Positions 49,791 through 58,806 of a stretch of 64,000 bases of DNA are shown here, one piece after another. Source of the stretch: Saccharopolyspora rhizosphaerae (GTDB lineage Bacteria; Actinomycetota; Actinomycetes; Mycobacteriales; Pseudonocardiaceae); NCBI RefSeq assembly GCF_003931915.1, contig NZ_RSAA01000014.1:1-64000 (forward strand). The letters are read 5' to 3'. The notes below the pieces were generated by a model. That model was given only the letters and a program-made list of their open reading frames with translations. It searched no databases and was not told the DNA's origin. The position numbers were made by a program, and so were the translations under genes. Positions within the stretch are counted from its first letter, which is position 1. Every line of letters starts with the position of its first letter.

Positions 49791-50325
49791 CCTGCCCGCG
49801 CGAGGTGCCCGTCCGTCCGAGGTGCCCATCCGCCTGAGGTGCAGCGATGCTCACGAAGCGGAGCGGCGTGGTCCAGCAGGCAGGACCAGGTGATCGAAGA
49901 CCGTCTCATCACCTCCCGCAACCGCACAGCCGCGTCAGATGCCGGGTCACCACGACGTCGACGCAGCCGAGAACGTGCTCACGAGCCGTGGACTGGTTGG
50001 TCCGGCCGCCCAAGCCGGGGAGTGGCGGACGCGGCACCCTCGCCCCTGCGGCGATCAGAGGACTCGCCCGCACCTCACGCGAACCGCTCGTTGTCGTGAC
50101 CTGCGCCATCACGACGGTGTTCGAGCACCCGGGAACTCCAGCAACCCGAGGTCGGTCCACCCGGGTGATCCGGCATTCAACCCGGGGAACTGTGGACACG
50201 ACGACCGCACCCCCAAGTAGCGATCAGGACACCGCGACATCTCCGCCGCAGCCTTGCGCGGACCGCTCATCCGCGGGACGTGCCCGACCTCCGGGACGAT
50301 CGGCCACCGGAAACTAGCGGAATCG

Positions 50326-50355
50326 GGGTGCCGGATCACCGGAGATCCGGCACCC
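50326..50355. repeat. GGATC hairpin, copy 1
   Basis: GGGTGCCGGATC pairs with GATCCGGCACCC around ACCGGA: a 12-bp stem. CGAGCT follows, as it follows copy 2. Confidence 0.75.
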
Positions 50356-50498
50356 GAGCTGAGGACATGCCGACGCGACGGCCCGCAACCTCGGTAGCGA
50401 TCAAGAGACCCCACACGTCGGGCGACACCGCCGGACGGCGTGACCCGCGCTCTCGCCACGCGTTCACGCACCCGTGGTCACCCCGGCGCTCGGAGGGT

Positions 50499-50517
50499 CG
50501 GATCACCGGGTGATCCG
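50499..50517. repeat. GGATCACC hairpin, copy 2
   Basis: CGGATCACC and GGTGATCCG are perfect nine-base arms about a single G. GGCACCCGAGCTGGAGACC follows, matching the flank of copy 1. Confidence 0.75.
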
Positions 50518-50651
50518 GCACCCGAGCTGGAGACCCTCGGATCCGACGGTCACACGCCGAGGGCGATCGCACCATCGCGAGAGCTGGCCCTCGGACTCTC
50601 GTGGACCGGTCATCCGCGGGAGCCACACCGCACCCGGAAACCGGTGCTCGG

Positions 50652-50679
50652 GTGCCGGACCACCGGGGTGGTCCGGCAC
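50652..50679 (-). terminator. GTGCCGGACCACC hairpin, copy 3; likely terminator of the DUF2848 gene
   Basis: GTGCCGGACCACC (50652-50664) pairs with GGTGGTCCGGCAC (50667-50679), a 13-bp stem 33 bases after the DUF2848 stop. It belongs to the same family as the two hairpins to its left. Confidence 0.65.
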
Positions 50680-50711
50680 CGAGCCCGGGACGGGAAGGCC
50701 AGCACCAGGGG

Positions 50712-51380
50712 TCAGGAAACCGGGTCGGGCATCTGGTTGACCTCGTAGGAGCAGGTGATGGTGCGGCGGGTGCGCGGGTCGGTGAGGTCGACGCGCCAGG
50801 TGCCCGCGAACTGGTCGACGTCCGGGAGCATCGGGATGGTGCCCGAGATGAGGATCGTGCCGGGCTCGTCCAGACCCCGGGCGCGGAGCTCGTCGAGCCA
50901 GTAGCGGGGCGTGAGCAGGTCGGCGAGGGTGCCGTCCTGGATCTTCTGGCCACCCGCCCACGCCGTGAGCGTGAGCTCGTCGAGGCGGTCCTCGACCTCG
51001 GAGAGCCGCCAGGCCTCGCGCGCGAGGACGTCCGGGCCCGCCTGCTTGCTCCAGGCCACGCCGTGGACCTCGAGCTCGCGGTCGGTGTGGTCGCAGGCGG
51101 CGGTGAGCAGCACGTCGCGGTCGGTGATCACCAGTGCCCACTCGGCCTCACCGGAGGTCCGGCCGTGCTGGACCGGGACCACGTCGGCCTGCATGGCCAG
51201 GTACGGCGCCACCGGGTACAGGCAGGGCGTGCGGGTCGGAGCGGGCACGCCGAGCTCCGCGAGTTCGGCGACGTGGGCGGCCACGTCCTCCTGGCTGCGA
51301 CCGGCGTAACCGGCGTTGAGCAGCGTCGTCACCTGGACCTCGACGGTCTGGCCGTCGACGTCGAAACACAACGGGAACAC
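50712..51380 (-). CDS. DUF2848 (fumarylacetoacetase-like fold) protein
   Basis: 222 residues. VFPLCFDVDGQTVEVQVTTLLNAGYAGR at the N terminus (split across residues 2-30), then PCLYPVAPYLAMQ, EWALVITDRDVLLTAACDHTDRELE in the middle and GTILISGTIPML near the end match the DUF2848 family, related in fold to fumarylacetoacetate hydrolases. The reaction is unknown. GTG 51380 has GGGGAGGG five bases upstream. It is divergent from an MFS symporter gene, with a GntR-type motif in between, and is part of a small catabolic cassette. Confidence 0.82.
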   Translation of the reverse strand: MFPLCFDVDGQTVEVQVTTLLNAGYAGRSQEDVAAHVAELAELGVPAPTRTPCLYPVAPYLAMQADVVPVQHGRTSGEAEWALVITDRDVLLTAACDHTDRELEVHGVAWSKQAGPDVLAREAWRLSEVEDRLDELTLTAWAGGQKIQDGTLADLLTPRYWLDELRARGLDEPGTILISGTIPMLPDVDQFAGTWRVDLTDPRTRRTITCSYEVNQMPDPVS

Positions 51381-51407
51381 GAGAACCCTCCCCAATCGGC
51401 ATACCTC

Positions 51408-51425
51408 TTGTATACAGTTCGTATC
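51408..51425. promoter_or_regulatory. Operator candidate between DUF2848 and the MFS gene
   Basis: TTGTATACAG followed by TTCGTAT. TGTATACA is a perfect palindrome at 51409-51416. The same TTGTATAC...TAT pattern occurs before the GntR gene of the cassette. Confidence 0.6.
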
Positions 51426-51460
51426 ACACTCTGCAGGTCCACCTGGAAATCGAGGAGCCC

Positions 51461-52761
51461 ATGACGAACGCGCCCGTGACCGCCGCAAGACCGGCGCGCA
51501 AGGACCTGATCAAGGCCTTCGTGGCGAGCCTGAGCGGAACCTCCCTCGAGTGGTACGACTTCGCCGCCTACTCGGTCGCCTCGGCGCTGGTGTTCGGCCA
51601 GCTGTTCTTCCCCAGCCACGACCCGCTGTCCGGGACGTTGCTGGCGTTCTCCACCTACGCAGTCGGCTACGTCTCGCGCCCGCTGGGCGGTTTCGTCTTC
51701 GGACGCCTCGGCGACGTGCTCGGCCGCAAGCAGGTCCTGGTGATCACACTGCTGATCACCGGCATCGCCACCGTCCTGATCGGACTGCTGCCCACCCACG
51801 ACCAGGTCGGCTCGCTCGGCGCGGTGCTGCTCGTGGTCCTGCGCTTCGCCCAAGGCGTGGGCATCGGCGGCGAGTGGGGCGGTGCGGTGCTGCTGTCCAG
51901 CGAGTACGGCAGCGAGAAGCACCGCGGTTTCTGGGCCTCCGCCGCCCAGATCGGACCCCCGGCGGCAACCTGCTCGCCAACGGCGTGCTCGCCGCGCTCG
52001 CCGCCGGCCTGACCTCCCAGCAGTTCATGTCCTGGGGCTGGCGGGTCGCCTTCCTGCTGTCGGCCGTGCTGGTCATCTTCGGCCTGTGGATCCGCGTCAA
52101 GCTGGAGGAGACCCCGGTCTTCCAGGAGATCCAGCAGAAGGGCGAGCAGGCGGGCGCCCCGGTGCGCGAGGTCCTCACCCAGGAGCCGCGGGCGCTGATC
52201 TCCGGCATCCTCTCCCGCGTCGGGCCGGACGTGCTCTACGCCCTGTTCACGGTCTTCGTGCTGACCTACGCCACCCAGCAGCTGGACATGGGCAAGAGCT
52301 GGGCGGTCACCGGCGTGATGCTCGGCTCCTCGCTGCAGCTGTTCCTGATGCCGCTGGCCGGTGCGCTGTCGGACCGCTTCGGTCGCCGCCGGGTCTACGC
52401 GGTCGGTGCTGTGGGCGGACTCGTGTGGCCCTTCGTGTTCTTCCCGCTGGTCGGCGGCGGTTCCGCCGGGCTGCTCATCCTCGGCGTGGTCGTCGGGCTG
52501 ATCTGGCACGCGCTGATGTACGGCCCGCAGGCGGCGTTCATCGCCGAGCAGTTCAGCCCGGCGCTGCGCGCCACCGGTTCCTCGCTGGCCTACACCCTCG
52601 CCGGGATCATCGGCGGGGCGCTGGCGCCGCTGCTGTTCACCTCGCTGTACGCCTACTTCGACACCTGGGTCGCCCCGGCCTGCTACCTGGCCGCGACCTG
52701 CGCGGTGACGCTGGTCGGCCTGGGGCTCAGCCGGCTTGGAGCACCCGCCGCGTCGCGTTGA
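51461..52761 (+). pseudogene. MFS metabolite:proton symporter, frameshifted
   Basis: The first part (51461 to about 51955) encodes a typical MHS-type symporter start: SGTSLEWYDFAAYSVASALVF, VGYVSRPLGGFVFGRLGDVLGRKQ and RFAQGVGIGGEWGGAVLL. The frame breaks at a run of five C (51956-51960). The rest continues in another frame from GGNLLANGVLAALAAG through PALRATGSSLAYTLAGIIGG to the end at 52761. One missing base (or two extra) in the C run explains it, so it could be a sequencing error. If real, the transporter is lost. ATG 51461 follows GAGGAG. MHS members carry shikimate, dicarboxylates, proline betaine and similar acids. Confidence 0.85.
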
Positions 52762-53350
52762 GGTGTTCGGTGATCGCCGCGGTCGCGGCCTCCGGGTCGC
52801 CCGCGGCGAGCGCCGAGCAGATCGCCTCGTGCTCAGCCAGCACCGACTTGCGCCGCCCGTCGGACCGGAACAGGGCTTCCACGCCCGCGCGGACCTGGCG
52901 GGCGCGCAAGCCGTCGTAGGTCTTGGACAGCATCTCGTTGCCCACGGCCCCGACCAGCGCGGAGTGGAACCGGTGGTCGTGGTCGATGAACTCGCGCGCC
53001 TGCTCGTCGCCGAGCTCGCGCTGCGCGTCGAGCTCCCGTCGCATCTCGGCCAGCGGCACCGCGCCGAGCTCGACGGCACGGCGGGCCGCGTAGCACTCGA
53101 TCATCGCGCGGATCTCGAACAGCTCGCGGATCTCGCGGCCGCCGACCGGCGCGATGTAGGCGCCGCGCTTGGGCACCAGCTGGACGAGCTCCTCGGCGGC
53201 GAGCAGCAGCAGTGCTTCGCGGATGGGCGTGCGCGACACGCCGATCTCGTCGGCGAGGGCTTGTTCGTTGACGAACTGCCCTTGCATGCCGGGGTCGCTC
53301 AGGACGGTGTCCTTGAGGTGGGCGTAAGCGAGTTCACGTCCGGACGGCAA
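52727..53350 (-). CDS. GntR/FadR-family regulator of the DUF2848/nitrilase cassette
   Basis: 207 residues. Winged helix at about 5-72 (EQALADEIGVSRTPIREALLLL, split at residues 27-50, then VPKRGAYIAPV) and an FCD effector domain (IRELFEIRAMIECYAARRA, FIDHDHRFHSALV, EHEAICSALAAGD). The TTG at 53350 is chosen because AAGGGG lies five bases upstream. Its 3' end overlaps the converging MFS gene by 35 bases. A TTGTATAC motif before it matches one before the MFS and DUF2848 genes, so it probably controls all of them and itself. Confidence 0.88.
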   Translation of the reverse strand: MPSGRELAYAHLKDTVLSDPGMQGQFVNEQALADEIGVSRTPIREALLLLAAEELVQLVPKRGAYIAPVGGREIRELFEIRAMIECYAARRAVELGAVPLAEMRRELDAQRELGDEQAREFIDHDHRFHSALVGAVGNEMLSKTYDGLRARQVRAGVEALFRSDGRRKSVLAEHEAICSALAAGDPEAATAAITEHLNATRRVLQAG

Positions 53351-53366
53351 CTTGACCCCTTGCTTG

Positions 53367-53384
53367 CATATCGTCGGTATACAA
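53367..53384. promoter_or_regulatory. Operator candidate before the GntR gene
   Basis: On the minus strand CTTGTATAC is followed by CG and a TAT eight bases further, matching the motif at 51407-51425 in spacing. It lies 27 bases upstream of the GntR start. Confidence 0.55.
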
Positions 53385-53547
53385 GCATCATATCGGTTCT
53401 CAGCAGGTGACCACTCGTCCTGCGGTGGCGTGCTCGCTGCGGAGCCGTGCAGGAACCCGGCGGTGCGCACTGCGAGGGACACTCACCGGGAAGAGGAAGT
53501 GGCTCCGCCCCTTCCGAACAGACGGTCGTCGAAGGATGGTTGTGGTT

Positions 53548-54339
53548 ATGCGGATCGCGTTGTGCCAGATCGTGTCGGGGCCGGACCCGAAGGCGAACCT
53601 CGAGCTGGTCGCCGACGGCATCCGCCGTGCGGCCGAGGAGGGCGCCGACCTCGCGGTGTTCCCTGAGGCGACGATGGCGTGCTTCGGCGTGAAGCTCGCG
53701 CCGCTGGCCGAACCCCTCGACGGCCCGTGGGCCACCGAGGTCCGCCGCCTCGCCCGGGAAGCCGGCATCGCCGTGGTGGCGGGCATGTTCACCCCCGCCG
53801 ACGACGGCCGCGTCACCAACACGCTGCTGATCACCGGCCGTGGCCTGGACACCTCCTACGACAAGATCCACCTCTTCGACGCGTTCGGCTTCGCCGAGTC
53901 CCGCACGGTCGCCCCCGGCTCCGAGCCGGTCGTGGTCACCCTCGACGGCGTCGGCATCGGGTTCACCACCTGCTACGACGTCCGCTTCCCCGGGCTGTTC
54001 CAGAAGCTCGCCGACGAGGGCGCCTCGGTGATCGTCACGCCCGCGTCGTGGGGCGCCGGCGAGGGCAAGGTCGAGCAGTGGGAGCTGCTGGTGCGCGCCC
54101 GCGCGCTGGACTCGACCTCGTGGGTCGTGGCCTGCGGTCAGGGCGACCCGCGCAGCATCGGCCGCGAGCCCTCCGGCAAGGCGCCGACCGGCGTCGGCCA
54201 CAGCCTGGTGGCCACCCCGCTCGGACTGGTCCACGCCGAGCTGGGCGCCGAGCCCGAGGTCGAGGTCGTCGAGTTCGACCCGGACGAGGTCGACGCGGCC
54301 CGTCAGGCGGTGCCGGTGCTGGCCAACCGCCGCTTCTGA
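53548..54339 (+). CDS. Carbon-nitrogen hydrolase (nitrilase superfamily)
   Basis: About 263 residues. The catalytic triad of the superfamily is present: glutamate in VFPEATM, lysine in DKIHLFDAFGF and cysteine in TTCYDVRFPGLF. WGAGEGKVEQWELLVRARA follows as the usual helix. It should hydrolyse a non-peptide amide. The start is unsure: ATG 53548, GTG 53542 (GAAGG six to seven bases before it) or ATG 53536. It is divergent from the GntR gene, and its 3' end overlaps the converging CPBP gene by 37 bases. The likely substrate is an amide metabolised by the cassette. Confidence 0.9.
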   Translation: MRIALCQIVSGPDPKANLELVADGIRRAAEEGADLAVFPEATMACFGVKLAPLAEPLDGPWATEVRRLAREAGIAVVAGMFTPADDGRVTNTLLITGRGLDTSYDKIHLFDAFGFAESRTVAPGSEPVVVTLDGVGIGFTTCYDVRFPGLFQKLADEGASVIVTPASWGAGEGKVEQWELLVRARALDSTSWVVACGQGDPRSIGREPSGKAPTGVGHSLVATPLGLVHAELGAEPEVEVVEFDPDEVDAARQAVPVLANRRF

Positions 54340-55217
54340 ACCGCCCGGAAGGCCGCGGCGCCGGCCACCAGCAGCACACCGGTGGTGACGAGGCTGCCCT
54401 CGACGCCGAACCCACCGCCGGTGAGCAGCTCCGCTGATCCGGGGCCCGGTGCGAGGCTGAGCAGCGTGGCCTGGAGGTCCATCCCGGACACCTCGATCCC
54501 GGCCACGTTGCCCTGGCACCAGTTCCACACGACGTGGAACGCGCACACACCCCACAGCGAGCCCTCGGCGACCGCCCACATCCCCAGCACCAAGCCGATC
54601 AGCAGGATGTTGAGCAGCGCCACCAGGCCGACGTCGAAGTTCACGCCGTGCAGCAGCGCGAACACCACGGCCTGGAAGGCGATCGCCGCGGTCAGGCCCC
54701 ACTGCCGGTAGGCGGTCTGCAGCAGGTAGCCGCGGGTCACGACCTCCTCGGTGCAGGCCTGCGCGGTGAACCCGAGCAGCGCCAGCAGCACCGCGGCGAC
54801 CTGCGCCGCCCGGAGCGGCCCGACCCGGTACTGCCCGCTGAGGAGGTTCACCGCAACCGGGATCGCCAGCAGCAGCACGGCGGTCCCCGCTCCCAGCGCG
54901 AGGTGCGCGCCGATCCGCGAGGCCGGGAAGAACCCGAGGCTCGCCAGCGGGCGCCCCTCCTTGAAGCGGACCCAGAGCGCCAGCAGACCGCTGGCGCCGA
55001 GGAAGCTCAGCAGCAGCACCAGCTGCGCCTCGAGCACCACCGGGCCGTCCACCAAGGGCAACGCGGACCGGTCGAGCAGGGGGAGCCACGCCAGCGTCAC
55101 CAGGGCCGGCCCGACCAGCAGGCAGACGATGACCACCAGCAGGGCCAGCAGCGGGCCGGTCGGCCGGCGCGCCGACCCGGGACCATCCAGCAGAGCCGTC
55201 GACACGTGCTCGATCAT
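54303..55217 (-). CDS. CPBP-family intramembrane metalloprotease
   Basis: 304 residues, about eight hydrophobic segments. The CPBP (Abi) motifs are present: EEVVTRGYLLQ (about 157), FALLHGVNF and AFHVVWNWC, which supply the glutamates, histidines and asparagine of the active site. Members cut CAAX-type or other membrane substrates. ATG 55217 has no strong binding site. It lies 39 bases downstream of nadC on the same strand and may be read through from the nad operon; there is no functional link to NAD. Confidence 0.88.
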   Translation of the reverse strand: MIEHVSTALLDGPGSARRPTGPLLALLVVIVCLLVGPALVTLAWLPLLDRSALPLVDGPVVLEAQLVLLLSFLGASGLLALWVRFKEGRPLASLGFFPASRIGAHLALGAGTAVLLLAIPVAVNLLSGQYRVGPLRAAQVAAVLLALLGFTAQACTEEVVTRGYLLQTAYRQWGLTAAIAFQAVVFALLHGVNFDVGLVALLNILLIGLVLGMWAVAEGSLWGVCAFHVVWNWCQGNVAGIEVSGMDLQATLLSLAPGPGSAELLTGGGFGVEGSLVTTGVLLVAGAAAFRAVQKRRLASTGTA

Positions 55218-55256
55218 GCCCGGGTCCAGCAGGGGTCCGCTCGGTGGGGCTGCTGA

Positions 55257-56105
55257 TCACATGTCCAGGCCCAGGTCCAAGGACGGGGAGGAGTGGGTCA
55301 GAGCCCCCACCGCCAGGTAGTCGACCCCGGTCCTGGCGTAGGTCTCGGCCACGTCGAGGGTGAGGCCGCCGGAGGACTCCAGTTCCGTGCCCGGCGAGAC
55401 CGCCCGGGCCCGGCGCACGGCTTCGACGCAGTCCTGCGGGGTGAAGTTGTCGAGCAGCACGAGCGAGACCTCCTCGGCCAGCACCTCGTCGAGCTCGTCG
55501 AGGTCGCCGACCTCGACCTCCATCGGGAGGTCCGGGTAGCGGGCACGGCAGGCCCGCACGGCGGCCGCCGGGGAGCCCGCGGCCACGACGTGGTTGTCCT
55601 TGATCAGGACGGCGTCGCCCAGGCCCTTCCGGTGGTTGACACCGCCCCCGCAGCGCACGGCGTACTTCTGCAGGTCGCGCAAGCCCGGCAGGGTCTTGCG
55701 GCTGTCCCGGACCCGGCAGCCCGTGCCGGCCACCGCGTCGACCCACCGGGACGTCGCGGTGGCGATGCCCGACAGGTGCGTCAGCAGGTTCAGCGCGGTG
55801 CGCTCCGCGGTGAGCAGGCCCCGGACCGGGGCTTTCACGCGCAGCGCGCAGTCGCCCGGCGCCAACCGCTCGCCGTCGGCGCGTTCCTCGAGCACCTCGT
55901 AGGCGTCGGCGCCCAGCACCTCGTCGAGCACCAGCCGGACCAGCGGAAGCCCGGCCAGCACCCCGGATCGGCGCGTGTTGAAGGCCGCCTCGGCGATCGC
56001 GTCCGCGGGCACCGTGGCCTCGGTGGTGGCGTCGGGCCCGTAGCGCAGGTCCTCGGCCAGCGCCGTGCGGACGACCTCGCGGGCTCCGTCGACGTCGAAG
56101 ATCAT
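55257..56105 (-). CDS. nadC: Nicotinate-nucleotide diphosphorylase (quinolinate phosphoribosyltransferase)
   Basis: 282 residues. Motifs: LLTAERTALNLLTHLSGIAT (about 93-112), DSRKTLPGLRDLQKYAV, GGGVNHRKGLGDAVLIKDNH with the substrate-binding Arg/Lys/His, and VEVGDLDELDEVL. It converts quinolinate and PRPP to nicotinate mononucleotide. ATG 56105 overlaps the nadB stop (ATGA). Full length; last of nadA-nadB-nadC. Confidence 0.97.
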   Translation of the reverse strand: MIFDVDGAREVVRTALAEDLRYGPDATTEATVPADAIAEAAFNTRRSGVLAGLPLVRLVLDEVLGADAYEVLEERADGERLAPGDCALRVKAPVRGLLTAERTALNLLTHLSGIATATSRWVDAVAGTGCRVRDSRKTLPGLRDLQKYAVRCGGGVNHRKGLGDAVLIKDNHVVAAGSPAAAVRACRARYPDLPMEVEVGDLDELDEVLAEEVSLVLLDNFTPQDCVEAVRRARAVSPGTELESSGGLTLDVAETYARTGVDYLAVGALTHSSPSLDLGLDM

Positions 56106-57700
56106 GCCGCTGTCCTCGCAATCCCGGTTCCGGCGGGGATCAGCCACCCCGACGCGTCCAGCCGGAGCACCGTGCTGCGCCGCCAGCGCAGGTCGTCGGT
56201 CTCCGGGAAGTCGGTGCGGCGGTGGCAGCCGCGGGATTCCTCGCGGAGCCGGGCCGCGGCCAGCAGGGCGTGAGCGGTCAGCGTCAACGACGCGTCCTCG
56301 ACCGCCTGCCGGGTGCGCAGCGGGCGAACCACGGAGTGGCGGTCCAGCACCGCGCACGCCTCGGCCATGCCTTCCTCGCTGCGACCGATGCCCGCGTACC
56401 GGCTCATGGTGCGCTGCAACAGGTCTCGCTCGACGACGGCGAACGCGGGCGGCTCGACCTCGCCCACCGGCGTGCGCGGCAGCAACCCGCGGCCGATGTC
56501 CTCGGCCACCGCCGAGGCGGCCCGGCCGCCCACGACCAGGCCCTCCAGCAAGCTGTTGGACGCCAACCGGTTCGCGCCGTGCAGGCCGGTGCACGCCACC
56601 TCCCCCGCCGCGTACAGGCCGGGTACCGCGGTGCGACCCTCCCCATCGGACACCACGCCGCCGCACGAGTAGTGCGCCGCGCTGGCCACCGGGATCGGCT
56701 CGGTCAGCGGGTCGATCCCCGCTTCCCGGCAGGAGGCGTGCACGGTCGGGAAGCGCTCGGCGAACCCGGCGATCCCGGTGGCGTCCAGGAAGACGTGCTG
56801 AGCACCGGTGTCAGCGGCCCGCTGGGTGATCGCGGCCGACACGACGTCGCGCGGTGCCAGGTCACCCAGCGGGTGAACGCCGTCCATCACCCGCTCGCCG
56901 TGCACGTCGACCAGCACGGCACCCTCGCCGCGGACCGCCTCGGTCACCAGCGGACGTCGTCCGCGCGCCTCGCCCGGCGCGTAGAGCACGGTCGGGTGGA
57001 ACTGCACGAACTCCAGGTCCGCCACGCCCGCACCGGCGCGCAGGGCCAGCGCAACACCGTCCGCAGTGGACACCTCGGGGTTGCTCGTCGCGGCGTAGAG
57101 GTGGCCAAGACCGCCGGTGGCCAGCAGCACCGCGGGCGCGTGCAGCACACCAGGCCGGCTGTGCCGATCCACCGCCAGCGCACCGGCGATCGCACCGCCC
57201 TCGCCGCGCAGCAGCTCGACCACGCAGTGCTCTTCGAGCACCGGGATGCCACCGCCGCGCACGGCCGAGACCAGCGCCCGCTGGACCTCGGCGCCGGTGG
57301 CGTCCCCGCCCGCGTGGATGACGCGGAAGGCCTGGTGACCTCCCTCGCGAGTGCGGGCGAGCCGGCCTTCGGTGGTGTCGAACCGCGCTCCGGCCGCGCG
57401 CAACCGGGCGATGGCCTCGGCCCCGCCGGCGAGGATCGCGCGCACCGCGTCCGGCGCGCAGAGCCCCACCCCGGCGGTGAGCGTGTCCTGCACGTGCCCG
57501 TCCAGGCTGTCGCCCGGGTCGAGGTCCCCGGGCCGGACGACAGCGATGCCGCCCTGCGCCCAGCCGGTGTTGCCGGCCGACACCGAATCCTTGCTCACCA
57601 CCAGCACCCGCAGCCCGGCTTCGCGAGCGCGCAGCGCGGCCGTCAGCCCGGCCACGCCGGTGCCGACCACCAACAGGTCAGCGCCGGCTTCCCAGGTCAT
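56102..57700 (-). CDS. nadB: L-aspartate oxidase
   Basis: 532 residues. FAD-binding [19 protein letters not shown] lies at about 10-28, [13 protein letters not shown] at about 44, and the family motifs [15 protein letters not shown] and [22 protein letters not shown] at about 350-385. It oxidises aspartate to iminoaspartate, which NadA condenses with DHAP. ATG 57700 overlaps the nadA stop (ATGA). The open frame continues to 58408 inside nadA and is rejected. Confidence 0.97.
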   Translation of the reverse strand: MTWEAGADLLVVGTGVAGLTAALRAREAGLRVLVVSKDSVSAGNTGWAQGGIAVVRPGDLDPGDSLDGHVQDTLTAGVGLCAPDAVRAILAGGAEAIARLRAAGARFDTTEGRLARTREGGHQAFRVIHAGGDATGAEVQRALVSAVRGGGIPVLEEHCVVELLRGEGGAIAGALAVDRHSRPGVLHAPAVLLATGGLGHLYAATSNPEVSTADGVALALRAGAGVADLEFVQFHPTVLYAPGEARGRRPLVTEAVRGEGAVLVDVHGERVMDGVHPLGDLAPRDVVSAAITQRAADTGAQHVFLDATGIAGFAERFPTVHASCREAGIDPLTEPIPVASAAHYSCGGVVSDGEGRTAVPGLYAAGEVACTGLHGANRLASNSLLEGLVVGGRAASAVAEDIGRGLLPRTPVGEVEPPAFAVVERDLLQRTMSRYAGIGRSEEGMAEACAVLDRHSVVRPLRTRQAVEDASLTLTAHALLAAARLREESRGCHRRTDFPETDDLRWRRSTVLRLDASGWLIPAGTGIARTAA

Positions 57701-58710
57701 TCGCCACCCCCCGGCTTGCCGATGGCGATCATGCGCTCCACCGAGGCCCGCGCGCGGTCGGCGACGTCGGTGGGCACGTGCACCTCGTCGGCGCCCTCGC
57801 GCAGGCAGCGCAGCAGAGCCGCCGGGGTGATCATCTTCATGTAGCGGCAGGACGCCCGGTCGTTGACCGCGCGGAAGTCGATCTCCGGCGCGGCCCGGCG
57901 CAGCTGGTGCAGCATGCCCACCTCGGTGGCCACCAGCACCGAGGTGGCGCCGGTCTGCTTCGCGGCGGTGAGCATGTCGCCGGTCGAGAGGATCTTCACC
58001 CGATCCGGCTCGACGGTCCCCTCGCCCGCGAGGTAGAGCGCGGAGGTCGCGCAGCCGCACTCCGGGTGGATGAACAGGTCGGCCTCCGGGGAGGCGGCGG
58101 CCCGCTCGGCCAGCTCCGGGCCGTTGATCCCGGCGTGCACGTGGCACTCGCCGGCCCAGACGTGCAGGTTCTCCCGGCCGGTCTCCCGCTTGACGTGCGC
58201 GCCCAGGAACTGGTCCGGGCAGAACAGCACCTCGCGGTCGTCCGGGATGGAGCGGACGACGTCCACCGCGTTGGAGGAGGTGCAGCAGATGTCGGTCTCG
58301 GCCTTCACGTCCGCGGTGGTGTTGACGTAGGAGACCACCACCGCGCCCGGGTGCTCGGCCTTCCAGGCGCGCAGCTGCTCGGCGGTGATCGAGTCCGCCA
58401 GCGAGCACCCCGCGCGCTCGTCGGGGATGAGCACCGTCTTCTCCGGGCCGAGGATCTTGGCGGTCTCGGCCATGAAGTGCACGCCGCAGAAGACGATCGT
58501 GCTCGCGTCGCTCTCAGCCGCGATGCGGCTCAGCGCCAGCGAGTCACCGGTGTGGTGAGCGACGTCCTGGATCTCGGGCAGCTGGTAGTTGTGCGCCAGC
58601 AGCACGGCGTCGCGCTCCTCCGCCAGCCGCCGGACCTCCGCCGCCCAGGCGGCGTCGGCTTCGACGCCGGTGAACCCGACATCGGTCCGCTGCCACGTCG
58701 CAGTCGCCAT
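57697..58710 (-). CDS. nadA: Quinolinate synthase
   Basis: 337 residues. The three 4Fe-4S ligands can be placed in [10 protein letters not shown] (about 90), GECHVHAG (about 195) and HPECGC (about 225); [20 protein letters not shown] opens the core. It makes quinolinate from iminoaspartate and DHAP. ATG 58710 has GAGGAGGACGAG immediately upstream. It heads the nadABC operon and is divergent from the NrtR gene, which probably represses it. Confidence 0.97.
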   Translation of the reverse strand: MATATWQRTDVGFTGVEADAAWAAEVRRLAEERDAVLLAHNYQLPEIQDVAHHTGDSLALSRIAAESDASTIVFCGVHFMAETAKILGPEKTVLIPDERAGCSLADSITAEQLRAWKAEHPGAVVVSYVNTTADVKAETDICCTSSNAVDVVRSIPDDREVLFCPDQFLGAHVKRETGRENLHVWAGECHVHAGINGPELAERAAASPEADLFIHPECGCATSALYLAGEGTVEPDRVKILSTGDMLTAAKQTGATSVLVATEVGMLHQLRRAAPEIDFRAVNDRASCRYMKMITPAALLRCLREGADEVHVPTDVADRARASVERMIAIGKPGGGE

Positions 58711-58783
58711 CTCGTCCTCCTCGCCGGGTCCCTCCGGGGGTGCGCCGGAGACCCCGCTTCCACCCCGGATCAACGGCCCCGAG

Positions 58784-58806
58784 GTTTTCGCCTTAGAATC
58801 GAAAAC
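58784..58806. promoter_or_regulatory. NrtR operator candidate overlapping the nrtR -10
   Basis: GTTTTCG and CGAAAAC flank nine bases (CCTTAGAAT), making a 23-base dyad that ends next to the nrtR GTG. TAGAAT (58794-58799) inside it is the -10, seven bases before the start. A bound dimer would block nrtR and perhaps nadA, 74 bases away. Confidence 0.65.

Larger units (their letters stand above)
49580..50711. other. Gene-free stretch with tandem repeats and hairpins
   Basis: 1,132 bases without a supported gene. It holds two 60-base tandem repeats (49671-49790) and three related hairpins (50326-50355, 50499-50517, 50652-50679). It also has partially repeated flanks, such as TCATCCGCGGGA near 50267 and 50607. 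The last hairpin may terminate the DUF2848 gene. Confidence 0.6.

Noticed and set aside
49553-49837. 94-codon plus-strand frame across the 60-base repeats
   Set aside because: Its repeated RGIAKSRSGVRG sequence comes from the tandem DNA repeat. It has no binding site and no recognisable family.
49534-49854. N-terminal extension of the peptide-binding lipoprotein frame
   Set aside because: It would place about 107 residues, including tandem repeats, before the signal peptide; the promoter elements lie inside it.
56102-58408. 768-codon form of nadB
   Set aside because: The first 236 codons are a shadow of nadA; the ATG at 57700 with ATGA overlap gives a normal-length enzyme.
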